Part shown: positions 1 through 9,897 of the stretch, piece after piece | Position numbering within the stretch: position 1 is the first letter of the stretch | Layout: the number at the start of each line of letters is the position of its first letter | Assembly (NCBI GenBank): GCA_958299035.1 | Contig: CATQJL010000305.1 | Location: 70,462,792 to 70,526,791, forward strand | DNA: 64,000 bases | Reading direction: 5' to 3' | DNA from: Cylicocyclus nassatus | Lineage: Eukaryota > Nematoda > Chromadorea > Rhabditida > Strongylidae | Program-made: the position numbers and the translations under genes | The notes under the pieces: model-generated | Database searches by the model: none | What the model was told of the DNA's origin: nothing | What the model saw: the letters and a program-made list of their open reading frames with translations, nothing else

Positions 1-2758
1 CCACCCCCTCAAGTGCCGTCCAGTAGAGGAGAAGCGCAAATCTCTATGCCTTCTCCCGCACGAAAATTTGATGGTTAATTGTAAGTCAAATTCTTTTTGC
101 AAAGTTCTGAGGAAAGTTACAGTTATTGTAGAGACGGCAGGCAGCAGTTTCCAGCTGCCAACTAAGGGGAAGGCTTTGTGACTGCCATTTTCTCAAATGC
201 CGTCCAGTAGAGGAGAAGCGCAAATCTCTATGCCTTCTCCCGCACGAAAATTTAATGGTTAATTGTAAGTCAAATTCTTTTTGCAAAGTCCTGAGGAAAG
301 TTACAGTTGTTGTAGAGACGGTAGGCAGCAGTTTCCAGCTGCCAACTGTGGGGAAGGCTTTGTGACTGCCATCCCCTCAAGTGCCGTCCAGTAGAGGAGA
401 AGCGCAAATCTCTATGCCTTCTCCCGCACGAAAATTTGATGGTTAATTGTAAGTCAAATTCTTTTTGCAAAGTTCTGAGGAAAGTTACAGTTATTGTAGA
501 GACGGCAGGCAGCAGTTTCCAGCTGCCAACTAAGGGGAAGGCTTTGTGACTGCCATTTTCTCAAATGCCGTCCAGTAGAGGAGAAGCGCAAATCTCTATG
601 CCTTCTCCCGCACGAAAATTTAATGGTTAATTGTAAGTCAAATTCTTTTTGCAAAGTCCTGAGGAAAGTTACAGTTGTTGTAGAGACGGTAGGCAGCAGT
701 TTCCAGCTGCCAACTGTGGGGAAGGCTTTGTGACTGCCATCCCCTCAGGTGCCGATCCAGTAGAGGAGAAGCGCAAACCTCTATGCCTTCTCCTACATAA
801 AGATTTTATGGTTAATTGTAAGCCAAATTTTTTTGCAAGTCCTGAGGAAAGTTACAGTTATTGTAGAGACGGCAGGCAGCAGTTTCCAGCTGCCAACTAA
901 GGGGAAGGCTTTGTGACTGCCATTTTCTCAAGTGCCGTCCAGTAGAGGAGAAGCGCAAATCTCTATGCCTTCTCCCGTACGAAAATTTAATGGTTAATTG
1001 TAAGTCAAGTTCTTTTTGCAAAGTTCTGAGGAAAGTTACAGTTATTGTAGAGGCAGTAGGCAGCAATTTCCAGCTGCCAACTGAGGGGAAGGCTTTGTGA
1101 CTGCCACCCCCTCAAGTGCCGTCCAGTAGAGGAGAAGCGCAAATCTCTATGCCTTCTCCCGCACGAAAATTTGATGGTTAATTGTAAGTCAAATTCTTTT
1201 TCCAAAGTTCTGAGGAAAGTTACAGTTATTGTAGAGGCGGCAGGCAGCACTTTCCAGCTGCCAACTGAGGGGAAGGCTTTATGACTGCCATCCCCTCAAG
1301 TGCCGTCCAGTAGAGGAGAAGCGCAAATCTCTATGCCTTCTCCCGCACGAAAATTTGATGGTTAATTGTAAGTCAAATTCTTTTTGCAAAGTTCTGAGGA
1401 AAGTTACAGTTATTGTAGAGACGGCAGGCAGCAGTTTCCAGCTGCCAACTAAGGGGAAGGCTTTGTGACTGCCATTTTCTCAAATGCCGTCCAGTAGAGG
1501 AGAAGCGCAAATCTCTATGCCTTCTCCCGCACGAAAATTTAATGGTTAATTGTAAGTCAAATTCTTTTTGCAAAGTCCTGAGGAAAGTTACAGTTGTTGT
1601 AGAGACGGTAGGCAGCAGTTTCCAGCTGCCAACTGTGGGGAAGGCTTTGTGACTGCCATCCCCTCAAGTGCCGTCCAGTAGAGGAGAAGCGCAAATCTCT
1701 ATGCCTTCTCCCGCACGAAAATTTGATGGTTAATTGTAAGTCAAATTCTTTTTGCAAAGTTCTGAGGAAAGTTACAGTTATTGTAGAGACGGCAGGCAGC
1801 AGTTTCCAGCTGCCAACTAAGGGGAAGGCTTTGTGACTGCCATTTTCTCAAATGCCGTCCAGTAGAGGAGAAGCGCAAATCTCTATGCCTTCTCCCGCAC
1901 GAAAATTTAATGGTTAATTGTAAGTCAAATTCTTTTTGCAAAGTCCTGAGGAAAGTTACAGTTGTTGTAGAGACGGTAGGCAGCAGTTTCCAGCTGCCAA
2001 CTGTGGGGAAGGCTTTGTGACTGCCATCCCCTCAGGTGCCGATCCAGTAGAGGAGAAGCGCAAACCTCTATGCCTTCTCCTACATAAAGATTTTATGGTT
2101 AATTGTAAGCCAAATTTTTTTGCAAGTCCTGAGGAAAGTTACAGTTATTGTAGAGACGGCAGGCAGCAGTTTCCAGCTGCCAACTAAGGGGAAGGCTTTG
2201 TGACTGCCATTTTCTCAAGTGCCGTCCAGTAGAGGAGAAGCGCAAATCTCTATGCCTTCTCCCGTACGAAAATTTAATGGTTAATTGTAAGTCAAGTTCT
2301 TTTTGCAAAGTTCTGAGGAAAGTTACAGTTATTGTAGAGGCAGTAGGCAGCAATTTCCAGCTGCCAACTGAGGGGAAGGCTTTGTGACTGCCATCCCCTC
2401 AAGTGCCGTCCAGTAGAGGAGAAGCGCAAATCTCTATGCCTTCTCCCGCACGAAAATTTGATGGTTAATTGTAAGTCAAATTCTTTTTGCAAAGTTCTGA
2501 GGAAAGTTACAGTTATTGTAGAGACGGCAGGCAGCAGTTTCCAGCTGCCAACTAAGGGGAAGGCTTTGTGACTGCCATTTTCTCAAGTGCCGTCCAGTAG
2601 AGGAGAAGCGCAAATCTCTATGCCTTCTCCCGTACGAAAATTTAATGGTTAATTGTAAGTCAAGTTCTTTTTGCAAAGTTCTGAGGAAAGTTACAGTTAT
2701 TGTAGAGGCAGTAGGCAGCAATTTCCAGCTGCCAACTGAGGGGAAGGCTTTATGACTG

Positions 2759-4423
2759 CCATCCCCTCAAGTGCCGTCCAGTAGAGGAGAAGCGCAAATC
2801 TCTATGCCTTCTCCCGCACGAAAATTTGATGGTTAATTGTAAGTCAAATTCTTTTTGCAAAGTTCTGAGGAAAGTTACAGTTATTGTAGAGACGGCAGGC
2901 AGCAGTTTCCAGCTGCCAACTAAGGGGAAGGCTTTGTGACTGCCATTTTCTCAAATGCCGTCCAGTAGAGGAGAAGCGCAAATCTCTATGCCTTCTCCCG
3001 CACGAAAATTTAATGGTTAATTGTAAGTCAAATTCTTTTTGCAAAGTCCTGAGGAAAGTTACAGTTGTTGTAGAGACGGTAGGCAGCAGTTTCCAGCTGC
3101 CAACTGTGGGGAAGGCTTTGTGACTGCCATCCCCTCAAGTGCCGTCCAGTAGAGGAGAAGCGCAAATCTCTATGCCTTCTCCCGCACGAAAATTTGATGG
3201 TTAATTGTAAGTCAAATTCTTTTTGCAAAGTTCTGAGGAAAGTTACAGTTATTGTAGAGACGGCAGGCAGCAGTTTCCAGCTGCCAACTAAGGGGAAGGC
3301 TTTGTGACTGCCATTTTCTCAAATGCCGTCCAGTAGAGGAGAAGCGCAAATCTCTATGCCTTCTCCCGCACGAAAATTTAATGGTTAATTGTAAGTCAAA
3401 TTCTTTTTGCAAAGTCCTGAGGAAAGTTACAGTTGTTGTAGAGACGGTAGGCAGCAGTTTCCAGCTGCCAACTGTGGGGAAGGCTTTGTGACTGCCATCC
3501 CCTCAGGTGCCGATCCAGTAGAGGAGAAGCGCAAACCTCTATGCCTTCTCCTACATAAAGATTTTATGGTTAATTGTAAGCCAAATTTTTTTGCAAGTCC
3601 TGAGGAAAGTTACAGTTATTGTAGAGACGGCAGGCAGCAGTTTCCAGCTGCCAACTAAGGGGAAGGCTTTGTGACTGCCATTTTCTCAAGTGCCGTCCAG
3701 TAGAGGAGAAGCGCAAATCTCTATGCCTTCTCCCGTACGAAAATTTAATGGTTAATTGTAAGTCAAGTTCTTTTTGCAAAGTTCTGAGGAAAGTTACAGT
3801 TATTGTAGAGGCAGTAGGCAGCAATTTCCAGCTGCCAACTGAGGGGAAGGCTTTGTGACTGCCACCCCCTCAAGTGCCGTCCAGTAGAGGAGAAGCGCAA
3901 ATCTCTATGCCTTCTCCCGCACGAAAATTTGATGGTTAATTGTAAGTCAAATTCTTTTTCCAAAGTTCTGAGGAAAGTTACAGTTATTGTAGAGGCGGCA
4001 GGCAGCACTTTCCAGCTGCCAACTGAGGGGAAGGCTTTATGACTGCCATCCCCTCAAGTGCCGTCCAGTAGAGGAGAAGCGCAAATCTCTATGCCTTCTC
4101 CCGCACGAAAATTTGATGGTTAATTGTAAGTCAAATTCTTTTTGCAAAGTTCTGAGGAAAGTTACAGTTATTGTAGAGACGGCAGGCAGCAGTTTCCAGC
4201 TGCCAACTAAGGGGAAGGCTTTGTGACTGCCATTTTCTCAAATGCCGTCCAGTAGAGGAGAAGCGCAAATCTCTATGCCTTCTCCCGCACGAAAATTTAA
4301 TGGTTAATTGTAAGTCAAATTCTTTTTGCAAAGTCCTGAGGAAAGTTACAGTTGTTGTAGAGACGGTAGGCAGCAGTTTCCAGCTGCCAACTGTGGGGAA
4401 GGCTTTGTGACTGCCATCCCCTC
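2759..4423. repeat. Higher-order copy of 1-1665 (shift 2758 bp, 15 monomers)
   Basis: Positions 1-1665 reappear 2758 bp downstream with very few differences. The copy includes the rare TTTTTCCAAAG variant (GCAAAG elsewhere), seen at about 1197 and again at about 3955. The two copies part where the first continues CCCCTCAAGTGCCGTCC and the second continues CCCCTCAGGTGCCGATCC. The right edge was read by eye. Confidence 0.8.
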
Positions 4424-5149
4424 AGGTGCCGATCCAGAAGAGGAGAAGCGCAAACCTCTATGCCTTCTCCTACATAAAGATTTTATGGTTAATTGTAAGC
4501 CAAATTTTTTTGCAAGTCCTGAGGAAAGTTACAGTTATTGTAGAGACGGCAGGCAGCAGTTTCCAGCTGCCAACTAAGGGGAAGGCTTTGTGACTGCCAT
4601 TTTCTCAAGTGCCGTCCAGTAGAGGAGAAGCGCAAATCTCTATGCCTTCTCCCGTACGAAAATTTAATGGTTAATTGTAAGTCAAGTTCTTTTTGCAAAG
4701 TTCTGAGGAAAGTTACAGTTATTGTAGAGGCAGTAGGCAGCAATTTCCAGCTGCCAACTGAGGGGAAGGCTTTGTGACTGCCACCCCCTCAAGTGCCGTC
4801 CAGTAGAGGAGAAGCGCAAATCTCTATGCCTTCTCCCGCACGAAAATTTGATGGTTAATTGTAAGTCAAATTCTTTTTGCAAAGTTCTGAGGAAAGTTAC
4901 AGTTATTGTAGAGACGGCAGGCAGCAGTTCCCAGCTGCCAACTAAGGGGAAGGCTTTGTGACTGCCATTTTCTCAAATGCCGTCCAGTAGAGGAGAAACG
5001 CAAATCTCTATGCCTTCTCCCGCACGAAAATTTAATGGTTAATTGTAAGTCAAATTCTTTTTGCAAAGTCCTGAGGAAAGTTACAGTTATTGTAGAGACG
5101 GCAGGCAGCAGTTCCCAGCTGCCAACTAAGGGGAAGGCTTTGTGACTGC

Positions 5150-5590
5150 CATCCCCTCAGGTGCCGGTCCAGTAGAGGAGAAGGGCAAACCTCTATGCCT
5201 TCTCCCAAATGAAGATTTAATGGTAAATTGTAAGTCAAATTCTTTTTCAAAGTCCTGAGGAAAGTCACAGTTATTGTAGAGACGGTAGGCAGCAGTTTCC
5301 AGCTGCCAACTGAGGGGAATGCTCTATGACTGCCATCCCTCAAATGCCGTTCAGTAGAGGAGAAGCGCAAACCTTTATGCCTTCTCCTACATGAAGATTT
5401 GATGGTAAATTGTAAGTCAAATTCTTTTTCAAAGTCCTGAGGAAAGTCACAGTTATTGTAGAGACGGTAGGCAGCAGTTTCCAGCTGCCAACTGAGGGGA
5501 ATGCTCTATGACTGCCATCCCCTCAAATGCCGTTCAGTAGAGGAGAAGCGCAAACCTTTATGCCTTCTCCTACATAAAGATTTTATGGTT
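5150..5590. repeat. Island of a different monomer type inside region A
   Basis: Two to three monomers here carry TGCCGGTCC, CCCAAATGAAGA, TTTTTCAAAG, AAAGTCACAG and GGGAATGCTCTATGAC. This combination is absent from the rest of region A but typical of 14.7-14.9 kb and many later sites. One copy has a 1-base loss (CCATCCCTCAAAT near 5333) and one reads GAAGGGCAAA. The right edge returns to the CCTACATAAAGATTTTATGG type. The pattern fits a short exchange from another part of the array. Confidence 0.75.
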
Positions 5591-7085
5591 AATTGTAAGC
5601 CAAATTTTTTTGGAAGTCCTGAGGAAAGTTACAGTTATTGTAGAGACGGCAGGCAGCAGTTTCCAGCTGCCAACTAAGGGGAAGGCTTTGTGACTGCCAT
5701 TTTCTCAAGTGCCGTCCAGTAGAGGAAAAGCGCAAATCTCTATGCCTTCTCCCGTACGAAAATTTAATGGTTAATTGTAAGTCAAGTTCTTTTTGCAAAG
5801 TTCTGAGGAAAGTTACAGTTATTGTAGAGGCAGTAGGCAGCAATTTCCAGCTGCCAACTGAGGGGAAGGCTTTGTGACTGCCACCCCCTCAAGTGCCGTC
5901 CAGTAGAGGAGAAGCGCAAATCTCTATGCCTTCTCCCGCACGAAAATTTGATGGTTAATTGTAAGTCAAATTCTTTTTCCAAAGTTCTGAGGAAAGTTAC
6001 AGTTATTGTAGAGGCGGTAGGCAGCACTTTCCAGCTGCCAACTGAGGGGAAGGCTTTATGACTGCCATCCCCTCAAGTGCCGTCCAGTAGAGGAGAAGCG
6101 CAAATCTCTATGCCTTCTCCCGCACGAAAATTTGATGGTTAATTGTAAGTCAAATTCTTTTTGCAAAGTTCTGAGGAAAGTTACAGTTATTGTAGAGACG
6201 GCAGGCAGCAGTTTCCAGCTGCCAACTAAGGGGAAGGCTTTGTGACTGCCATTTTCTCAAATGCCGTCCAGTAGAGGAGAAGCGCAAATCTCTATGCCTT
6301 CTCCCGCACGAAAATTTAATGGTTAATTGTAAGTCAAATTCTTTTTGCAAAGTCCTGAGGAAAGTTACAGTTGTTGTAGAGACGGTAGGCAGCAGTTTCC
6401 AGCTGCCAACTGTGGGGAAGGCTTTGTGACTGCCATCCCCTCAGGTGCCGATCCAGTAGAGGAGAAGCGCAAACCTCTATGCCTTCTCCTACATAAAGAT
6501 TTTATGGTTAATTGTAAGCCAAATTTTTTTGCAAGTCCTGAGGAAAGTTACAGTTATTGTAGAGACGGCAGGCAGCAGTTTCCAGCTGCCAACTAAAGGG
6601 AAGGCTTTGTGACTGCCATTTTCTCAAGTGCCGTCCAGTAGAGGAGAAGCGCAAATCTCTATGCCTTCTCCCGTACGAAAATTTAATGGTTAATTGTAAG
6701 TCAAGTTCTTTTTGCAAAGTTCTGAGGAAAGTTACAGTTATTGTAGAGGCAGTAGGCAGCAATTTCCAGCTGCCAACTGAGGGGAAGGCTTTGTGACTGC
6801 CACCCCCTCAAGTGCCGTCCAGTAGAGGAGAAGCGCAAATCTCTATGCCTTCTCCCGCACGAAAATTTGATGGTTAATTGTAAGTCAAATTCTTTTTGCA
6901 AAGTTCTGAGGAAAGTTACAGTTATTGTAGAGACGGCAGGCAGCAGTTTCCAGCTGCCAACTAAGGGGAAGGCTTTGTGACTGCCATTTTCTCAAATGCC
7001 GTCCAGTAGAGGAGAAGCGCAAATCTCTATGCCTTCTCCCGCACGAAAATTTAATGGTTAATTGTAAGTCAAATTCTTTTTGCAA
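5579..7085. repeat. Higher-order copy of 3560-5066 (shift 2019 bp, 11 monomers)
   Basis: Marker monomers at 3570, 3763, 4131, 4326, 4489, 4682 and 4866 all recur 2019 bp later with the same order and types, including the TTTTTCCAAAG variant near 5974. Small differences include GATCCAGAAG near 4433 versus GATCCAGTAG near 6452, and TGGAAGTCC near 5611 versus TGCAAGTCC. Confidence 0.8.
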
Positions 7086-7089
7086 AGTC

Positions 7090-8062
7090 CTGAGGAAAGT
7101 TACAGTTATTGTAGAGACGGTAGGCAGCAGTTTCCAGCTGCAAACTGAGGGGAAGGCTTTGTGACTGCCATTTTCTCAAGTGCCGTCCAGTAGAGGAGAA
7201 GCGCAAACCTTTATGCCTTCTCCTACATGAAGATTTGATGGTTAATTGTAAGGCAAATTTTTTTTGCAAAGTCCTGAGGAAAGTTATAGTTATTGTAGAG
7301 AAGGCAGACAGCAGTTTCCAGCTTCCAACTGTGGGGAAGGCTTTGTGACTGCCATCCCCTCAGGTGCCGATCCAGTAGAGGAGAAGCGCAAACCTCTATG
7401 CCTTCTCCTACATGAAGATTTTATGGTTAATTGTAAGCCAAATTTTTTTGCAAGTCCTGAGGAAAGTTACAGTTATTGTAGAGAAGGCAGACAGCAGTTT
7501 CCAGCTGCCAACTAAGGGGAAGGCTTTGTGACTGCCATCCCCTCAAGTGCCGTCCAGTAGAGGAGAAGCGCAAACCTCTATGTCTTCTCCCAAATGAAGA
7601 TTTAATGGTAAATTGTAAGTCAAATTCTTTTTCAAAGTCCTGAGGAAAGTTACAGTTATTGTAGAGGCGTAGGCAGCACTTTCCAGCTGCCAACTGAGGG
7701 GAAGGCTTTGTGACTGCCATCCCCTCAGGTGCCGATCCAGTAGAGGAGAAGCGCAAACCTCTATGCCTTCTCCTACATGAAGATTTTATGGTTAATTGTA
7801 AGCCAAATTTTTTTGCAAGTCCTGAGGAAAGTTATAGTTATTGTAGAGACGGTAGGCAGCAGTTTCCAGCTGCCAACTGTGGGGAAGGCTTTGTGACTGC
7901 CATCCCCTCAGGTGCCGATCCAGTAGAGGAGAAGCGCAAACCTCTATGCCTTCTCCTACATGAAGATTTTATGGTTAATTGTAAGCCAAATTTTTTTGCA
8001 AGTCCTGAGGAAAGTTACAGTTATTGTAGAGAAGGCAGACAGCAGTTTCCAGCTGCCAACTG
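7090..8062. repeat. Region B: GGCAGACAGCAG variant monomers
   Basis: About five monomers, several carrying GAGAAGGCAGACAGCAG together with CCTACATGAAGATTTTATGG and TGCCGATCC. One monomer near 7670 has the 1-base-shorter GAGGCGTAGG form. The segment 7710-8062 recurs near-identically at 20918-21270. Region B separates the CCCGCACG-rich region A from the trimeric region C. Confidence 0.75.
7860..7879. other. 20-bp dyad centred on CAGCTG (example)
   Basis: The 20 bases read CAGTT-TC-CAGCTG-CC-AACTG. The outer CAGTT and AACTG are reverse complements, the inner CAGCTG is its own reverse complement, and only the TC/CC dinucleotides break symmetry, so 16 of 20 positions are symmetric. The full form needs the CAGTTTCC and AACTG alleles; CAATTTCC, CACTTTCC and AACTAAG monomers keep only part. 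CAGCTG is also a PvuII site and an E-box-type hexamer. Protein binding is not shown by the sequence. Confidence 0.75.
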
Positions 8063-8428
8063 AGGGGAAGGCTTTGTGACTGCCATTTTCTCAAGTGCCG
8101 TCCAGTAGAGGAGAAGCGCAAATCTCTATGCCTTCTCCCGTAAGAAAATTTAATGGTTAATTGTAAGTCAAGTTCTTTTTGCAAAGTTCTGAGGAAAGTT
8201 ACAGTTATTGTAGAGGCAGTAGGCAGCAATTTCCAGCTGCCAACTGAGGGGAAGGCTTTGTGACTGCCACCCCCTCAAGTGCCGTCCAGTAGAGGAGAAG
8301 CGCAAATCTCTATGCCTTCTCCCGCACGAAAATTTGATGGTTAATTGTAAGTCAAATTCTTTTTGCAAAGTTCTGAGGAAAGTTACAGTTATTGTAGAGG
8401 CGGTAGGCAGCACTTTCCAGCTGCCAAC

Positions 8429-8461
8429 TGAGGGGAAGGCTTTATGACTGCCATCCCCTCA
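8429..8461. repeat. Inverted repeat A: TGAGGGG / CCCCTCA
   Basis: Perfect 7-bp arms at 8429-8435 and 8455-8461 enclose a 19-nt spacer. Where the following bases are CAGG instead of CAAG (for example near 7724 and 33583), the arms extend to 8 bp, CTGAGGGG / CCCCTCAG. In much of region A the right arm reads TTTTCTC, and the left arm often reads TAAGGGG, so the pairing is weakened and the element is not universal. A function is not shown. Confidence 0.8.
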
Positions 8462-8477
8462 AGTGCCGTCCAGTAGA

Positions 8478-8506
8478 GGAGAAGCGCAAATCTCTATGCC
8501 TTCTCC
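8478..8506. repeat. Inverted repeat B: GGAGAAG / CTTCTCC
   Basis: Perfect 7-bp arms at 8478-8484 and 8500-8506 enclose a 15-nt spacer. In monomers with the CCTACATG box the arms become 8 bp (AGGAGAAG / CTTCTCCT). In the region-I subfamily both arms change together (GGAAAAG with CTTCCCC), but these changes do not restore pairing. They mark a lineage and are not compensatory. In the region-J CATGAGAAG type the arms shrink to 6 bp. Confidence 0.8.
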
Positions 8507-8589
8507 CGCACGAAAATTTGATGGTTAATTGTAAGTCAAATTCTTTTTGCAAAGTTCTGAGGAAAGTTACAGTTATTGTAGAGGCGGTA

Positions 8590-8609
8590 GGCAGCACTTT
8601 CCAGCTGCC
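8590..8609. repeat. Inverted repeat C: GGCAGC / GCTGCC around the CAGCTG core
   Basis: Perfect 6-bp arms at 8590-8595 and 8604-8609 with an 8-nt spacer span the junction to the next monomer in the chosen phase. This is the most conserved dyad of the unit; GGCAGC changes to GACAGC in the GGCAGACAGCAG variant (7.3-8.1, 13-17.6, 19.2, 20.9-21.3, 23.6, 25.6-28.1, 34.1, 35.4, 42.1 and 43.4 kb). It could form a small hairpin in single-stranded DNA or RNA. Confidence 0.82.
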
Positions 8610-9897
8610 AACTGAGGGGAAGGCTTTATGACTGCCATCCCCTCAAGTGCCGTCCAGTAGAGGAGAAGCGCAAATCTCTATGCCTTCTCCCGCACGAAAA
8701 TTTGATGGTTAATTGTAAGTCAAATTCTTTTTGCAAAGTTCTGAGGAAAGTTACAGTTATTGTAGAGGCGTAGGCAGCAATTTCCAGCTGCCAACTGAGG
8801 GGAAGGCTTTGTGACTGCCATTTTCTCAAGTGCCGTCCAGTAGAGGAGAAGCGCAAATCTCTATGCCTTCTCCCGTACGAAAATTTAATGGTTAATTGTA
8901 AGTCAAGTTCTTTTTGCAAAGTTCTGAGGAAAGTTACAGTTATTGTAGAGGCAGTAGGCAGCAATTTCCAGCTGCCAACTGAGGGGAAGGCTTTGTGACT
9001 GCCACCCCCTCAAGTGCCGTCCAGTAGAGGAGAAGCGCAAATCTCTATGCCTTCTCCCGCACGAAAATTTGATGGTTAATTGTAAGTCAAATTCTTTTTG
9101 CAAAGTTCTGAGGAAAGTTACAGTTATTGTAGAGGCGGTAGGCAGCACTTTCCAGCTGCCAACTGAGGGGAAGGCTTTATGACTGCCATCCCCTCAAGTG
9201 CCGTCCAGTAGAGGAGAAGCGCAAATCTCTATGCCTTCTCCCGCACGAAAATTTGATGGTTAATTGTAAGTCAAATTCTTTTTGCAAAGTTCTGAGGAAA
9301 GTTACAGTTATTGTAGAGGCGTAGGCAGCAATTTCCAGCTGCCAACTGAGGGGAAGGCTTTGTGACTGCCATTTTCTCAAGTGCCGTCCAGTAGAGGAGA
9401 AGCGCAAATCTCTATGCCTTCTCCCGTACGAAAATTTAATGGTTAATTGTAAGTCAAGTTCTTTTTGCAAAGTTCTGAGGAAAGTTACAGTTATTGTAGA
9501 GGCAGTAGGCAGCAATTTCCAGCTGCCAACTGAGGGGAAGGCTTTGTGACTGCCACCCCCTCAAGTGCCGTTCAGTAGAGGAGAAGCGCAAACCTTTATG
9601 CCTTCTCCTACATGAAGATTTGATGGTTAATTGTAAGGCAAATTTTTTTTGCAAAGTCCTGAGGAAAGTTATAGTTATTGTAGAGACGGTAGGCAGCAGT
9701 TTCCAGCTGCCAACTGTGGGGAAGGCTTTGTGACTGCCATCCCCTCAAATGCCGTTCAGTAGAGGAGAAGCGCAAACCTTTATGCCTTCTCCTACATGAA
9801 GATTTGATGGTTAATTGTAAGGCAAATTTTTTTTGCAAAGTCCTGAGGAAAGTTATACTTATTGTAGAGGCAGTAGGCAGCAATTTCCAGCTGCCAA

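Larger units (their letters stand above)
1..7100. repeat. Region A: array with 7/8/11/15-monomer higher-order repeats
   Basis: Dominated by three monomer types: CCCGCACGAAAA with TTGATGG, CCCGCACGAAAA or CCCGTACGAAAA with TTAATGG following CCATTTTCTC, and a CCTACATAAAGA type with a TGCCGATCC insertion base. The last type recurs from 649, 1936, 3407, 4326 and 6345. These spacings (1287, 1471, 919, 2019 bp) equal about 7, 8, 5 and 11 monomers, so the higher-order unit has been repeatedly lengthened and shortened. Many monomers carry CTAAGGGG where the window-wide form is CTGAGGGG. No gene or foreign insertion is seen. Confidence 0.88.
8418..8601. repeat. Reference monomer (184 bp), phased on CAGCTG
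   Basis: A representative complete unit, running from one CAGCTG to the base before the next. In order it holds: CAGCTG (8418-8423); a TGAGGGG arm (8429-8435); CCCCTCA (8455-8461); GGAGAAG (8478-8484); CTTCTCC (8500-8506); a CpG-containing box CCCGCACGAAAA (8505-8516); an AT-rich stretch with GGTTAATTGTAAG (8523-8535); a T5 run at 8544-8548; CTGAGGAAAG (8557-8566); and GGCAGC (8590-8595) just before the next CAGCTG. Length variants come from three places: GTGCCG with or without an added A or G before TCC, the T-run and following GCAA segment, and GGCGGTAGG versus GGCGTAGG. The phase chosen is arbitrary; a tandem array has no natural start. Confidence 0.95.

Noticed and set aside
8505..8520. 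CENP-B box on the minus strand
   Set aside because: The minus strand of the CCCGCACGAAAA box contains TTCG and CGGG, but only 2 bases separate them, where the CENP-B box needs 7 with a central A. No other match was seen.
8544..8550. T-run as a transcription terminator
   Set aside because: The T5-T9 run occurs in every monomer without a preceding gene or a stable hairpin directly before it, so it is part of the satellite.
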